From an uncultured Muribaculaceae bacterium (lineage in GTDB: Bacteria; Bacteroidota; Bacteroidia; Bacteroidales; Muribaculaceae), in NCBI GenBank assembly GCA_910577465.1, contig CAJTMM010000035.1, positions 1,996 through 21,317 on the forward strand: a stretch of DNA of 19,322 nucleotides. Direction: 5' to 3'. The notes under the pieces are model-generated. The model did no database searches and had not been told where the DNA came from. It saw only the letters and a program-made list of their open reading frames with translations. This document shows, in pieces, positions 1 to 8,071 of the stretch (positions are counted from its first letter, which is position 1; the number at the start of each line of letters is the position of its first letter). Made by a program: the position numbers and the translations under genes.

Positions 1-112
1 GGAGGCCTGGACGCTCCGCCACAATGTATATTCGGCTGCACCGGAGGGTGATCCGGTGGAGATGGTGCGGAGGGTGCTGGCAGAGCTGGCGGGAATTGCT
101 GTCATAGACTGA
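1..112 (+). CDS. C-terminal end of an unidentified protein (partial)
   Basis: An open frame enters from the left edge in the second reading frame and ends at TGA 110-112, giving 36 residues that finish in LAELAGIAVID. The end looks like an ordinary soluble helix and strand, with no signal, membrane segment or recognisable motif. The first frame hits a stop at 49-51, which favours the second. I cannot name the family from so short a tail. The gene converges on the leftward HIT gene, with about 150 bases between their stops. Confidence 0.5.
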   Translation, partial: EAWTLRHNVYSAAPEGDPVEMVRRVLAELAGIAVID

Positions 113-189
113 AATAGCCGCCGTTTTCCATTGTCATTTATCATGTCGTTTTTTTGATACAATAAATTCGGATGCATGAATATGACGTG

Positions 190-225
190 AAAAAAGCTGC
201 GCCACCGTAGGGGGATGGCGCAGCT
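190..225 (-). terminator. Intrinsic terminator of the greA-HIT transcript
   Basis: A perfect 10-bp stem (AGCTGCGCCA at 195-204 with TGGCGCAGCT at 216-225) encloses an 11-base loop. Read leftward it is followed by six T residues (190-195). It lies about 36 bases past the HIT stop codon. Read rightward there is no T-run, so it should act mainly on the leftward transcript. Confidence 0.85.
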
Positions 226-260
226 GTGTGTTGATGTCTCCTCCGAGGGGGGAGAGGATG

Positions 261-653
261 TTATTTTACCTGTGCGGCGATGCGGGCGGCTATTGATGCC
301 ATCTGGTCGCCGGGGAGGGTGGTTTTGTGGCGGAAGTCCATGTCGGCTTCGGTGTTGATGGGCACGAGGTGGATGTGTGCGTGCGGAACTTCGAGTCCGA
401 GTACGGCTTCTGCTACGCGTGTGCATGGAATGGCTTCCTTGATGGCTACTGCCACTTTGCGGGCAAACAGCTCGAGGTCGATGTAGTCGCTCTCGGTCAT
501 GTCGAAGAGGTAGTCAATCTCCTGCTTGGGTATGACGAGTGTGTGACCGGGTGCCATGGGGTTGATGTCGAGGAATGCGAGGTGCTTTTCGTCCTCGGCT
601 ACTTTGTAGCATGGAATCTCCCCTGCCACAATCTTGCTGAATATGGATGCCAT
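261..653 (-). CDS. HIT-family (histidine triad) nucleotide-binding protein
   Basis: This 130-residue protein has the usual length of a Hint-type HIT protein. The triad is visible as HAHIHL at residues 91-96 (H91, H93, H95), preceded by GLEVP. The N-terminal half carries FxKIVAGEIPCYKVAED and a GHTLVIPK strand (36-43), both typical of the family. Hint proteins hydrolyse nucleoside phosphoramidates or acyl-AMP in the cytosol, and their physiological role in Bacteroidetes is not well defined. The gene starts 17 bases after the greA stop and is almost certainly cotranscribed with it. A clear intrinsic terminator follows. The family call is secure; the substrate is not known. Confidence 0.93.
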   Translation of the reverse strand: MASIFSKIVAGEIPCYKVAEDEKHLAFLDINPMAPGHTLVIPKQEIDYLFDMTESDYIDLELFARKVAVAIKEAIPCTRVAEAVLGLEVPHAHIHLVPINTEADMDFRHKTTLPGDQMASIAARIAAQVK

Positions 654-670
654 GATTGCAGGTGGTGTTA

Positions 671-1141
671 TTAGAATGAGATTTCGACGATTTCAAATTT
701 CATGAGTCCGGCGGGGACTTTGATTTCGACGATTTCGCCGAGTTTGTGTCCGAGCAGCCCTTGCGCTATGGGTGTGCTTGAGCCAATCTTCTTTTCCTTG
801 AGGTTGGCTTCGCTGTCGGCGACGATGGTGTATTCCATGGTCATGCCGTTGGCGGTGTTTTTGATTTTAACGCGGTTGAGTATCTGTACTTCCTCGGTGT
901 TGAGGTTGCTTTCGTCGATGATGCGGCAGCTTGCCACGAGGTCTTTGAGCTGCGAAATTTTCATTTCGAGCATGCCTTGGGCTTCTTTTGCTGCGTCGTA
1001 TTCAGAGTTTTCCGAGAGGTCGCCTTTGTCGCGGGCTTCGGCTATGGCACGTGAGATTTCGGGTCGTTTTACGGATTCAAGGTAGGCTATTTCTTCCATT
1101 TTTTTCTTGTAACCTTCCTTGGTCATGTACGTGATAGGCAT
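671..1141 (-). CDS. greA: Transcription elongation factor GreA
   Basis: The 156-residue protein matches the normal GreA length. The N-terminal coiled-coil hairpin carries ARDKGDLSENSEYDAAKEAQ, with the tip acidic residues at D41 and E44, the same numbering as in E. coli GreA. These residues help hold the second Mg ion in the RNA polymerase active site. The C-terminal FKBP-like domain (about 80-156) includes SSTPIAQGLLGHKLGE. GreA inserts its coiled coil into the secondary channel of paused, backtracked RNA polymerase and stimulates transcript cleavage. It is first in a two-gene unit with the HIT gene. A long leader with a terminator-like hairpin sits between its promoter and the start codon, so expression may be attenuated. 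Confidence 0.97.
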   Translation of the reverse strand: MPITYMTKEGYKKKMEEIAYLESVKRPEISRAIAEARDKGDLSENSEYDAAKEAQGMLEMKISQLKDLVASCRIIDESNLNTEEVQILNRVKIKNTANGMTMEYTIVADSEANLKEKKIGSSTPIAQGLLGHKLGEIVEIKVPAGLMKFEIVEISF

Positions 1142-1170
1142 AATGAATATAATGTGTTAGTGTTTTGATT

Positions 1171-1243
1171 AATAAAGAAAAATTATGGAATCTCTACCCT
1201 CATGGGTGAGACTCCAGCACCGTTGCCCCGATTACGAGGGGGC
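1171..1243 (-). promoter_or_regulatory. Structured greA leader with terminator-like hairpin
   Basis: Read leftward from the predicted greA promoter, the leader first forms a small hairpin (GCCCC and GGGGC arms, 1243 to 1225). It then forms a strong one at 1215-1187, whose arms GGAGTCTCACCC and GGGTAGAGATTCC pair over about 12 bases with one mismatch and one bulge around an ATGA loop. The second hairpin is followed by ATAATTTTTCTTT, a fair U-tract, 30-45 bases before the greA ATG. This is the shape of a transcription attenuator. No ligand class was recognised. Confidence 0.6.
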
Positions 1244-1261
1244 TAATGATTTTATATGGTG

Positions 1262-1292
1262 CAAAGGTATGGCAATATATTCAATCGCGCAA
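1262..1292 (-). promoter_or_regulatory. Promoter of greA-HIT (Bacteroidetes type)
   Basis: On the minus strand TTG (1292-1290) is followed after 20 bases by TACCTTTG (1269-1262), which fits the -33 / -7 consensus (TAnnTTTG) of the Bacteroidetes primary sigma factor. Transcription would start near 1256, giving a leader of about 115 nt before the greA start. Confidence 0.75.
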
Positions 1293-1374
1293 CTATTTAA
1301 TGATTTTTAGCAAGGTTGGTTGCGGTGGGTAACCTTTTGGTGTGGTAAAGCGTTAGTCAGATATATGTTTATGT

Positions 1375-2097
1375 ATGAGTCTGAATGATGTGAGTGAAAT
1401 GGATGCCGTGACGGGAAAATACAGGCTGAGGGTGTATACCGCGCTTAACTGGGTGGTGCTGGCTCTGTCGGTGGGTCTGATAGCGTATATATCGATCGAC
1501 GCCCTGCGGGGGGTGGAGTTTGTGCGCGACCGTGGGTTCATGACGTTTCAGCTGTGGGTGTGCGTGGCTTTCATAGCGGATTTTTTCGTGGAGCTGTACA
1601 TGTCCCGCAACAGATGGCGGTATGTGCTGCGCCGGCTGCTGTTTCTGATACTCTCGATACCATACCTTAATATAATAGGGTGGACGGGGGTGGAGGTGCC
1701 GGGGGATGTGCTTTATTTCCTGCGGTTCGTGCCGCTGGCGCGTGGGGCGCTGGCTCTGTCGATAGTGGTGGGGTATGTGTCGGTGAACCGTCTGACGAAT
1801 ATATTCGCGTCGTACACGGTGGTGCTGATAGCGATAGTGTATTTCGGTAGTCTGATATTTTTCGAGCGTGAGCATCTGGTGAATCCGGGTGTGCCGGATT
1901 ATATGTCGGCACTGTGGTGGGCTTGCTCGGATGTGACTACGACGGGGTGCACTATATTTCCGCTGACGCCTGCGGGTAAGGTGGTGAGCGCGGTGCTTGC
2001 GGTGATGGGTATGGTGATGTTTCCGCTGTTTACGGTGGTGATAACGTCGGCTGTGCGTGCGCGTATAGCTGTGACGGATAAAAAGCAAAGCCCCTGA
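1375..2097 (+). CDS. Kv-like ion channel (VIC superfamily) with atypical filter
   Basis: The 240-residue protein has six hydrophobic segments, near 22-42, 57-75, 85-103, 112-135, 142-163 and 200-226. A pore helix and loop sit at 177-197 (ALWWACSDVTTTGCTIFP), the layout of a voltage-gated-type cation channel monomer that would work as a tetramer in the inner membrane. The pore helix WW and the GK after the filter match K-channel-like proteins. The filter itself is TTTGCT (188-193) instead of TVGYG, so K selectivity cannot be assumed. Segment S4 has few arginines (R117, R123), so voltage sensing is also doubtful. The gene is alone, divergent from greA and convergent with yebC. Isoleucine is mostly ATA. 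The start at 1375 puts a short charged cytosolic tail before S1; 1399 is an alternative start. Confidence 0.85.
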   Translation: MSLNDVSEMDAVTGKYRLRVYTALNWVVLALSVGLIAYISIDALRGVEFVRDRGFMTFQLWVCVAFIADFFVELYMSRNRWRYVLRRLLFLILSIPYLNIIGWTGVEVPGDVLYFLRFVPLARGALALSIVVGYVSVNRLTNIFASYTVVLIAIVYFGSLIFFEREHLVNPGVPDYMSALWWACSDVTTTGCTIFPLTPAGKVVSAVLAVMGMVMFPLFTVVITSAVRARIAVTDKKQSP

Positions 2098-2121
2098 CGG
2101 AGTGGATGTGGTCAGGGGCTT
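2079..2121 (-). terminator. Intrinsic terminator of pheT-yebC, overlapping the channel gene end
   Basis: A perfect 11-bp stem (AAGCCCCTGAC 2088-2098, GTCAGGGGCTT 2111-2121) has a 12-base loop. Read leftward the stem is followed by TTTGCTTTTTA. The far arm includes the stop codon of the convergent channel gene. Rightward the stem is followed by TGTGGTGATG, which is not a U-tract. Confidence 0.85.
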
Positions 2122-2145
2122 GTGGTGATGGTGTATGGGGAAGTG

Positions 2146-2868
2146 TTATTCTTCGGCTTCTTTCATGTTGTGGAATACGTTCTGAACGTCTTCGTCCTCT
2201 TCGAGTTTGTCGAGGAGTTTCTCGATGGCGGCACGCTGTTCGTCGGTCACTTCCTTGAGGTCGTTGGGGATGCGTTCGAATTCGGAGCTGATGATTTCGT
2301 ATCCGTTGTCCTCGAGGTATTTCTGGATGTTGGAGTAGTCTTCGAAAGCTCCGTAGAGAACGATTTCCTCTTCGTCGGGTTCGACTTCGTCAACGCCGCA
2401 GTCGATGAGCTCGAGTTCGAGTTCCTCGATGTCCATGCCTTCGGTGGGTTTGATCTTGAACACGCACTTGTGGTCGAAGAGGAATGAGAGTGAACCCTGT
2501 GTTCCGAGGTTGCCGTTGTGCTTGTTGAAGTATGAGCGTACGTTTGCCACGGTGCGGGTGTTGTTGTCGGTAGCGGCTTCGACGAAGATGGCTATACCGA
2601 AAGGTCCGTATCCTTCGTATGAGATTTCCTTGTAGTCGCCGGCGTCTTTGTCGGTGGCTTTCTTGATGGCGCGTTCTACGGTGTCCTTGGGCATGTTGGC
2701 TGCCTTGGCGTTCTGCATCAAAGCGCGCAGACGGGGGTTGGTGTCGGGGTCGGGACCGCCGGCTTTGGCGGCGATGGTTATTTCCTTACCGATGCGCGTG
2801 AATGTGCGCGACATGTTACCCCAGCGTTTGAGCTTGCGGGCTTTGCGATATTCAAATGCTCTTCCCAT
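2146..2868 (-). CDS. yebC: YebC/PmpR/TACO1-family protein
   Basis: The 240-residue protein has the standard family length. It begins MGRAFEYRKARKLKRW and continues with the family segment GGPDPDTNPRLRALMQNAKAANMPKD, then YEGYGPFGIAIFVEAATDN and RSYFNKHNGNLG, all strongly conserved in YebC. The C-terminal third is very acidic (VEPDEEEIV, KLEEDEDVQNV), as usual. Older annotation calls this a DNA-binding transcriptional regulator. More recent work on YebC and mitochondrial TACO1 points to a role in translation, easing ribosome stalling at proline-rich stretches. It sits 40 bases downstream of pheT with no clear promoter between them, so cotranscription is likely, and the pairing with a tRNA synthetase fits a translation role. 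Confidence 0.95.
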   Translation of the reverse strand: MGRAFEYRKARKLKRWGNMSRTFTRIGKEITIAAKAGGPDPDTNPRLRALMQNAKAANMPKDTVERAIKKATDKDAGDYKEISYEGYGPFGIAIFVEAATDNNTRTVANVRSYFNKHNGNLGTQGSLSFLFDHKCVFKIKPTEGMDIEELELELIDCGVDEVEPDEEEIVLYGAFEDYSNIQKYLEDNGYEIISSEFERIPNDLKEVTDEQRAAIEKLLDKLEEDEDVQNVFHNMKEAEE

Positions 2869-2908
2869 GTATGTGTATAGTTTTGATTGTTATTGTTCGT
2901 TAGATGTA

Positions 2909-5374
2909 TTATCGGAGTGTTGCACCAACTTTGTTCTGTAGGTTGGTGATGATTTTTTTCATCACGGCTTCAATCTGTTTGTCGTTGAGTGTGCGTTCGT
3001 CGTCCTGAAGCGTGATGGCTATGGCGTAGGATTTCTTGCCTTCGGGCAGCTTGTCGCCTTCGTAGACGTCGAAGAGAGTGATGTCGCGCAGAAGCTTGCG
3101 TTCGCTTTCGCGCACGGTGGCTTCGATCTGCTGCATGGTGACGGATGTGTCGATGAGCAGTGCGAGGTCGCGCTTGACTGCCATGGTCTTAGGCAGGGGT
3201 GTGAAGCTGACGTTGTGACGCGCTGCGAGTTGTACGAGTGCGGTCCAGTCGAGTTCGGCGTAGAATACGTCCTGTTTGATGTCGAATGGCTTGAGTGTGG
3301 CTTTGGCGAGTATGCCGAGTGCTCCGAGGTGCTTGCCTGAGCGGGTGTCGATGGAGAGTGACGCGCTGTAGATGGGTTCGCTACCGGCGGAGAGTTTTAT
3401 CTCGGATTCCTTGATGCCAAGGCGTGTGAGGATGTTGGCAACGACGGCGCGGAGGTCGTAGACGGTTGCCTTCTCCTCGGGGCGCAACCATCCGGCGGGG
3501 CGGCATGAGCCTGTGAGCCATAGTGCCATGCGTGAGTATTCGCTGTATGGCGCGAGTGGCTTCTCGGCTGTGGATTGTGCCTGGGGGTTGAATGTATAGA
3601 CGTTGCCGAATTCGTACATCATCAGATTGTCGCTGCGGCGGTTGATGTTGTATGCCAGTGACTCGAGACCTCCGAAGAGGAGTGTCTGCCGCATGACGCT
3701 AAGGTCGGCGCTCAGCGGATTGAGCAGGCGCACGCAGTGGTCGATGGGGTATTGCTGAGATTCGGCGTAGTAGCTTTCGGCGGAGAGGGAGTTGTTGAGA
3801 ATCTCGTTGAAACCTATGGCGGTGAGTTGGTCGCTTATGAGGTTGCGGAAGTTATTGTCGATGTCGGCGGCTGACTGGAATGAGAGTGATGAGTGTACGG
3901 TGGTGCCCATCTCCACGTTGTTGTAGCCGTAGATGCGGAGCACATCCTCGACTACATCGCATGGACGCTGGACGTCGACGCGGTATGTGGGCACGCGCAG
4001 TTGGGCTTCCTTGCCGTCGGTGGCGGCGATTTCTATCTCGAGCGAACGGAGTATGGCGTCGATGGTCTCGTTGGGGATATCCTTGCCTATGAGTCCGCGG
4101 GCATAGTCGTAGGAGAATGTCACTTCAAACGGGCTTACGGGGGCGGGGTATATGTCGACCGGCTGACCGCATATCTCACCTCCGGCGAGCTGCTGTACCA
4201 TGATGGCTGCGAGCTTGAGGGCGTAGATGGTGATGTTGGGGTCGGTGCCGCGTTCGTAGCGGAAGGATGCGTCGGTCTGCAAGCCTTGCCGGCGCGCTGT
4301 CTTGCGCACTGATGTGGGGTTGAAGTAGGCGCTTTCGATGAATATATCGGTGGTGGCTTCGGTGACACCGGAGTCGAGACCGCCGAATACGCCTGCAATG
4401 CACATGGGTTTGGTTGCCGAGCATATCATGAGGTCGTTTTCGGAGAGTTTGTGCTCGATGCCGTCAAGTGTGGTGAAGGGTGTGCCTTCGGGGCAGTTGC
4501 GCACCACTACTTTGCCGCCGTCGATTTTGGCGAGGTCGAAGCAGTGGAGGGGCTGACCTATGGCGTGGAGGATGTAGTTGGTGATGTCGACCACGGTGTT
4601 GATGGGCCGCAGTCCGATGGCTGAGAGCCGGTCCTTGAGCCACGCGGGGCTTTCGGTGACCTTGATGCCGCGTATGGTGACGCCGGAGTAGCGGGGACAT
4701 GCATCGTAGTTGAGGACTTCGACGGAGATGGCGCCGTCGGGTCGGTCGACGCGGAATGAGTCAACGTCGGGGCGGTGGAGCTCCAATGCGGTGGCGTGCT
4801 GTGCCGACCAGGCGGCTAGGTCGCGTGCCACACCGAAGTGTGATGCGGCGTCGATGCGGTTGGGTGTGAGGTCGACTTCGAGTACGTAGTCGCTCGAGAG
4901 CCCGAAATATTCGGCAGCGGGGGTGCCGGGCTTGACGTCGCGGTCTATGACGATGATACCGTCGTGGGATGTGCCAACGCCTATTTCGTCTTCGGCGCAT
5001 ATCATGCCGAATGATTCCACGCCGCGTATCTTGGATTTCTTGATTTTGAATTCCTTGTCGCCGTCGTAGAGTGTGGTGCCTACAGTTGCCACCACTACGG
5101 TCTGTCCGGCTGCCACGTTGGGGGCGCCGCACACTATCTGGGTTGCCTGTCCGTCGCCGAGGTCAACGGTGGTGACGTGCAGATGGTCGCTGTCGGGGTG
5201 CTCGGTGCATGTGAGCACTTTGCCTATCACGAGTCCGCGTAATCCGCCGCGGATGCTTTCGACCTCCTCGACCGAGCCGGTCTCAAGCCCTATGGATGTG
5301 AGGGCGTCCGCCAGTTGGTCGGGTGTGAGGGTGGTGTCGATGTATTCCTTAAGCCAGTTATATGATATGTTCAT
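2909..5374 (-). CDS. pheT: Phenylalanyl-tRNA synthetase beta subunit
   Basis: The 821-residue protein has the full bacterial PheT architecture. An N-terminal segment (MNISYNWLKEYID) leads into an EMAP/OB-type tRNA-binding domain (about 40-150, with HPDSDHLHVTTVDLGDG and IVCGAPNV). The LEVDLTPNRIDAASHFGVARD segment follows, then the B3/B4 editing region, a B5 domain (about 400-480), the catalytic-like core, and a C-terminal ferredoxin-fold anticodon-binding domain (about 725-819, with PKTMAVKRDLALLID). PheT pairs with PheS to charge tRNA-Phe and edits mischarged Tyr-tRNA-Phe. pheS is not adjacent on the upstream side, where the endonuclease gene lies. pheT has its own promoter, with a predicted leader of only about 18 bases. 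Confidence 0.97.
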   Translation of the reverse strand: MNISYNWLKEYIDTTLTPDQLADALTSIGLETGSVEEVESIRGGLRGLVIGKVLTCTEHPDSDHLHVTTVDLGDGQATQIVCGAPNVAAGQTVVVATVGTTLYDGDKEFKIKKSKIRGVESFGMICAEDEIGVGTSHDGIIVIDRDVKPGTPAAEYFGLSSDYVLEVDLTPNRIDAASHFGVARDLAAWSAQHATALELHRPDVDSFRVDRPDGAISVEVLNYDACPRYSGVTIRGIKVTESPAWLKDRLSAIGLRPINTVVDITNYILHAIGQPLHCFDLAKIDGGKVVVRNCPEGTPFTTLDGIEHKLSENDLMICSATKPMCIAGVFGGLDSGVTEATTDIFIESAYFNPTSVRKTARRQGLQTDASFRYERGTDPNITIYALKLAAIMVQQLAGGEICGQPVDIYPAPVSPFEVTFSYDYARGLIGKDIPNETIDAILRSLEIEIAATDGKEAQLRVPTYRVDVQRPCDVVEDVLRIYGYNNVEMGTTVHSSLSFQSAADIDNNFRNLISDQLTAIGFNEILNNSLSAESYYAESQQYPIDHCVRLLNPLSADLSVMRQTLLFGGLESLAYNINRRSDNLMMYEFGNVYTFNPQAQSTAEKPLAPYSEYSRMALWLTGSCRPAGWLRPEEKATVYDLRAVVANILTRLGIKESEIKLSAGSEPIYSASLSIDTRSGKHLGALGILAKATLKPFDIKQDVFYAELDWTALVQLAARHNVSFTPLPKTMAVKRDLALLIDTSVTMQQIEATVRESERKLLRDITLFDVYEGDKLPEGKKSYAIAITLQDDERTLNDKQIEAVMKKIITNLQNKVGATLR

Positions 5375-5397
5375 AGGTCAGTGATGTTTTAGAGGTG

Positions 5398-5429
5398 CAA
5401 AGTTACTAATATATAAGCGTATCACCAAA
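5398..5429 (-). promoter_or_regulatory. Promoter of pheT-yebC
   Basis: On the minus strand ATTTGG (-33) is followed by TAACTTTG (5405-5398), with 20 bases between TTG (5428-5426) and the -7 box. This is an excellent match to the Bacteroidetes consensus. The -33 box abuts the TAA stop of the upstream endonuclease gene (5430-5432), so the whole promoter fits in the 55-base gap. Confidence 0.85.
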
Positions 5430-7850
5430 TTACTTTATGAGGACGCGGCGCACGAAGTCGTCGGAAACGACTATGTACATGCCTTTGGGGAGGTCGATGC
5501 TGTGTGTGCCCGGGGCGAATGTGCGATTGACCCAAGTTATGCCGTCGATGCCGTGTGCGGCTATTTCGGCTGATTTGTCACGGCATTCAAGGATTAGCTT
5601 TGAGTCGCGGCAATAGGCGTCCCAGGAGTGGTATTCGAGTTCGTTGACGGCTCCGAGTTCGGTGTAGTCGGATATGGAGATGTTGTCGATGAACCAGCGT
5701 TTGCCGGAGGATTGGCGGAAACGTATGCGGCCGTTGCCTGTCTTGTTTATTGTGATGGAATATGCTGTGCACGTGCTGGAATCGAGGGTCACCTGTCCTG
5801 CGGATGTCCATGTGGAGCCTTGGTCGGATGAGTATTCCACGTTTATCGCAGCGTCAGCGTCGGAACCCCATTTTGCGGCATCGAATACTACAGTGCCAAG
5901 TCCTTGCTGCTTGTCGTCGGCCATGGCTATGGAGCTTGTGGTGTCTTTTCCCATTCGCAATGTGACTGATTGGTTGAAATTTGTGTCGTTGGGATCGGTT
6001 CCGAAGCCGCCGTCGCTCACTGTCCATCGGCATGCGGTGCCTTGGAATGTCTTGTCGGAGTAGCAGTTGACGGAAGTCGTGGGGTCAACGACTTCTTCCC
6101 AGTCTTCGAGGAAGGCGGTGGCTGAGGCGTCGGCTATGGTGCCGGTGGCTTCGGCATTGTCGTTGGTGTATGTGCCGGCGGTAACGATAATCGGGGTTTC
6201 GTAGGAGCCTTCGGCGTTGCCGTTGAGACGCATGTAGAAGCGGTCTTCCTCGGGCATGAGTGTCACGGATGTGCTCCATGAGGATTTGTCGGTGCTGACT
6301 TCGAAGGGAGAGTGTACGGTGATGACAATGTCGTCGGCTATATTCTCGGTCTCAAGCAGCAGTTCGGCTACGTCGGAGGGCGTGCCGGGGATGGTGGCGA
6401 ATGCGAGGGTGCCGTCGAAGAGTACTTCGATGTAGGGTACGAGGTCGGCGGTGGTCACTGTCTTTGTGGCGGAAGAGATGGTAGAGGAAGACAGTGTGTA
6501 GGTGTAGGTGGTGAGGGGGTCAAGTCCGGTGACAGTGTAGGATTGTGCCGATGCGGTGACCTGGCGTGGGTAGCCCGGGATGGACTGTCCGTTCTGCATG
6601 ACGGAGAGGGTGTAGTATGTGGCATCGTTGAGGTAGACCCAGCGCACGGTGAATTCGTCGGAAGTGATGTCGGTGGCGTCGTAGACGGGCAGCCCGTCCA
6701 TGACCTGTGCTTTGAGTTCGACCTCGCGTTCAAGGTCGTCGGCAGAGATGCCGAGCGCACCGGTGAATGTGCCGGCTTTGGAGCCGGTGTAGCTCACGGT
6801 GACGTTGTAGCCTTGGTTGGCTTGCGCTGCGGTGAGGTATGATGGGGTGACGCTGAAACCACTGTAGGCTGCCAATATGACATTGCCTTCGATGGCTTTG
6901 GTCTTTACGGTCACGGTCTTGGTGATAGCCTTGCCGACGGCTCCTATGCCGAGGTCTATTGCCACGTTCTGTACGGGCTGGAGTATGTCGGGCTCGTCGG
7001 CGGATGCTCCGGGATACCATGGAGTGCCTACCTTGTCGCCCCATATGTATTCGGCAAGTTCGGGGTGGTCAATGAAGGGGTTGCGGTTTTTTTGATGGGC
7101 GTAGATGGCTTCGTTGCGGTCGATTTCCTTTTGGCTCACTTCGTCCTGACGGGTCCATTTGAGTAGCAGGTTCTTGTACCATGATTTGAATACAGGGTAG
7201 CTGTCGCCGGAGAACATCGGAGCGGCATTGCCCTGAGTCCACTTGTAGATGCGGTCGTTGTAGCATGCTGCCATGTAGAAATATGAGCGAGCAAGGTCGC
7301 CTTTGTATTGGTCGTCGGGTTCGAATACCTCGCCGCTGTATCCGCTGAAGGTGCAGGAGCCCAGTTTGCCTAACGCTTTCACGGTGCCGTTATTGGGCAG
7401 TCGTGTGCCGTTGGCGCATTCGCCGTAGGGGAAGCTGCTTCGCTGCCCATTGACTTTTCCGTCGGTGGGGTATAGGTGGAAGGCGTCGGAATATTGAGTG
7501 TCCTTGCCGCCACCCCATACGCTTTTGGGTACTGAGTGCTCGCGGTTGACGCAGTCGCCGATATTCTTGTAGTTGCCGCATTTAGTGAAGTTGGAACTCC
7601 AGTTTTTGGTGGTGTATATGTCCCAAAGGGTGCCATCGGCGCGTACATCGGATTGTTTGTAGACGTCCCAAAGACCGTCGTAGCCTACATTGGTGTGTGA
7701 GGAGATTGTCGAGTATAGTGCCTTGAGCAGGGCTTCGCCTGTTTTGCCTTCGCAGGAGTCGTAATAACCTTGTGGGATTTCGGCTGAGATAGTCGAAGCA
7801 AATGATGCCGCAATGGCGGCTATCATTGAAAATCTACGCATGAAGTTCAT
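5430..7850 (-). CDS. Secreted multidomain endonuclease I with FN3 and C-terminal sorting-like domain
   Basis: The 806-residue protein starts with a cleavable signal peptide (about 1-23, ending TISA). Residues 27-283 form an endonuclease I (EndA/NucM, His-Me finger) domain with NREHSVPKS (102-110; H105 the likely general base), SDAFHLYPTDG and GKVNGQRSSFPYGE (131-144). The accessory part has an Ig-like module (about 290-383), a fibronectin III module (387-468), a second Ig-like module (470-575) and a jelly-roll-like domain (580-728). It ends in about 70 residues (HSIDLPKGMYIVV...RRVLIK) that resemble a type A sorting domain of the type IX secretion system. The family cleaves DNA or RNA without sequence specificity, so an extracellular nuclease is expected. 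Downstream pheT has its own promoter. Confidence 0.9.
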   Translation of the reverse strand: MNFMRRFSMIAAIAASFASTISAEIPQGYYDSCEGKTGEALLKALYSTISSHTNVGYDGLWDVYKQSDVRADGTLWDIYTTKNWSSNFTKCGNYKNIGDCVNREHSVPKSVWGGGKDTQYSDAFHLYPTDGKVNGQRSSFPYGECANGTRLPNNGTVKALGKLGSCTFSGYSGEVFEPDDQYKGDLARSYFYMAACYNDRIYKWTQGNAAPMFSGDSYPVFKSWYKNLLLKWTRQDEVSQKEIDRNEAIYAHQKNRNPFIDHPELAEYIWGDKVGTPWYPGASADEPDILQPVQNVAIDLGIGAVGKAITKTVTVKTKAIEGNVILAAYSGFSVTPSYLTAAQANQGYNVTVSYTGSKAGTFTGALGISADDLEREVELKAQVMDGLPVYDATDITSDEFTVRWVYLNDATYYTLSVMQNGQSIPGYPRQVTASAQSYTVTGLDPLTTYTYTLSSSTISSATKTVTTADLVPYIEVLFDGTLAFATIPGTPSDVAELLLETENIADDIVITVHSPFEVSTDKSSWSTSVTLMPEEDRFYMRLNGNAEGSYETPIIVTAGTYTNDNAEATGTIADASATAFLEDWEEVVDPTTSVNCYSDKTFQGTACRWTVSDGGFGTDPNDTNFNQSVTLRMGKDTTSSIAMADDKQQGLGTVVFDAAKWGSDADAAINVEYSSDQGSTWTSAGQVTLDSSTCTAYSITINKTGNGRIRFRQSSGKRWFIDNISISDYTELGAVNELEYHSWDAYCRDSKLILECRDKSAEIAAHGIDGITWVNRTFAPGTHSIDLPKGMYIVVSDDFVRRVLIK

Positions 7851-7905
7851 GTTTGCTGTGACTTTTATGATTGGGTTAAATTGTCGTTCGGTTTTTTCCG
7901 AGTGG

Positions 7906-7932
7906 CAAAGTTAGCTTATTTTGTGCTTTCAA
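7906..7932 (-). promoter_or_regulatory. Probable promoter of the endonuclease gene
   Basis: On the minus strand TAACTTTG (7913-7906) is a perfect -7 box about 55 bases before the start codon. The nearest TTG (7932-7930) is only 16 bases upstream, shorter than the usual 19-20, so the -33 assignment is weak. Confidence 0.55.
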
Positions 7933-8071
7933 GGGTACATCTGAGAGTTAAAATCGCGGTGCAGTGCCGGATGATGCGTAAAAATGGATGAAAAGCGGTG
8001 GGAGGAGTGGCGCGTGGCGGCGTGGGCGGTGGCTGTAAGGCGTGGATGGAGGGCGCGGGAGCAAAAAAATA

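Noticed and set aside
237..255. Small C/G-rich hairpin just after the HIT gene
   Set aside because: An 8-bp stem with a 3-base loop can be drawn, but no U-tract follows on either strand and a far better terminator lies 12 bases further on.
1316..1340. Rightward promoter for the channel gene (TAACCTTTTG)
   Set aside because: The box does not match TAnnTTTG exactly and no TTG lies at the right distance, so it was not listed.
1369..2088. Long minus-strand open frame opposite the channel gene
   Set aside because: Its translation is rich in His, Arg and Gln with no recognisable motif, the usual shadow of a G-rich coding strand. The plus-strand frame has clear membrane segments and a pore.
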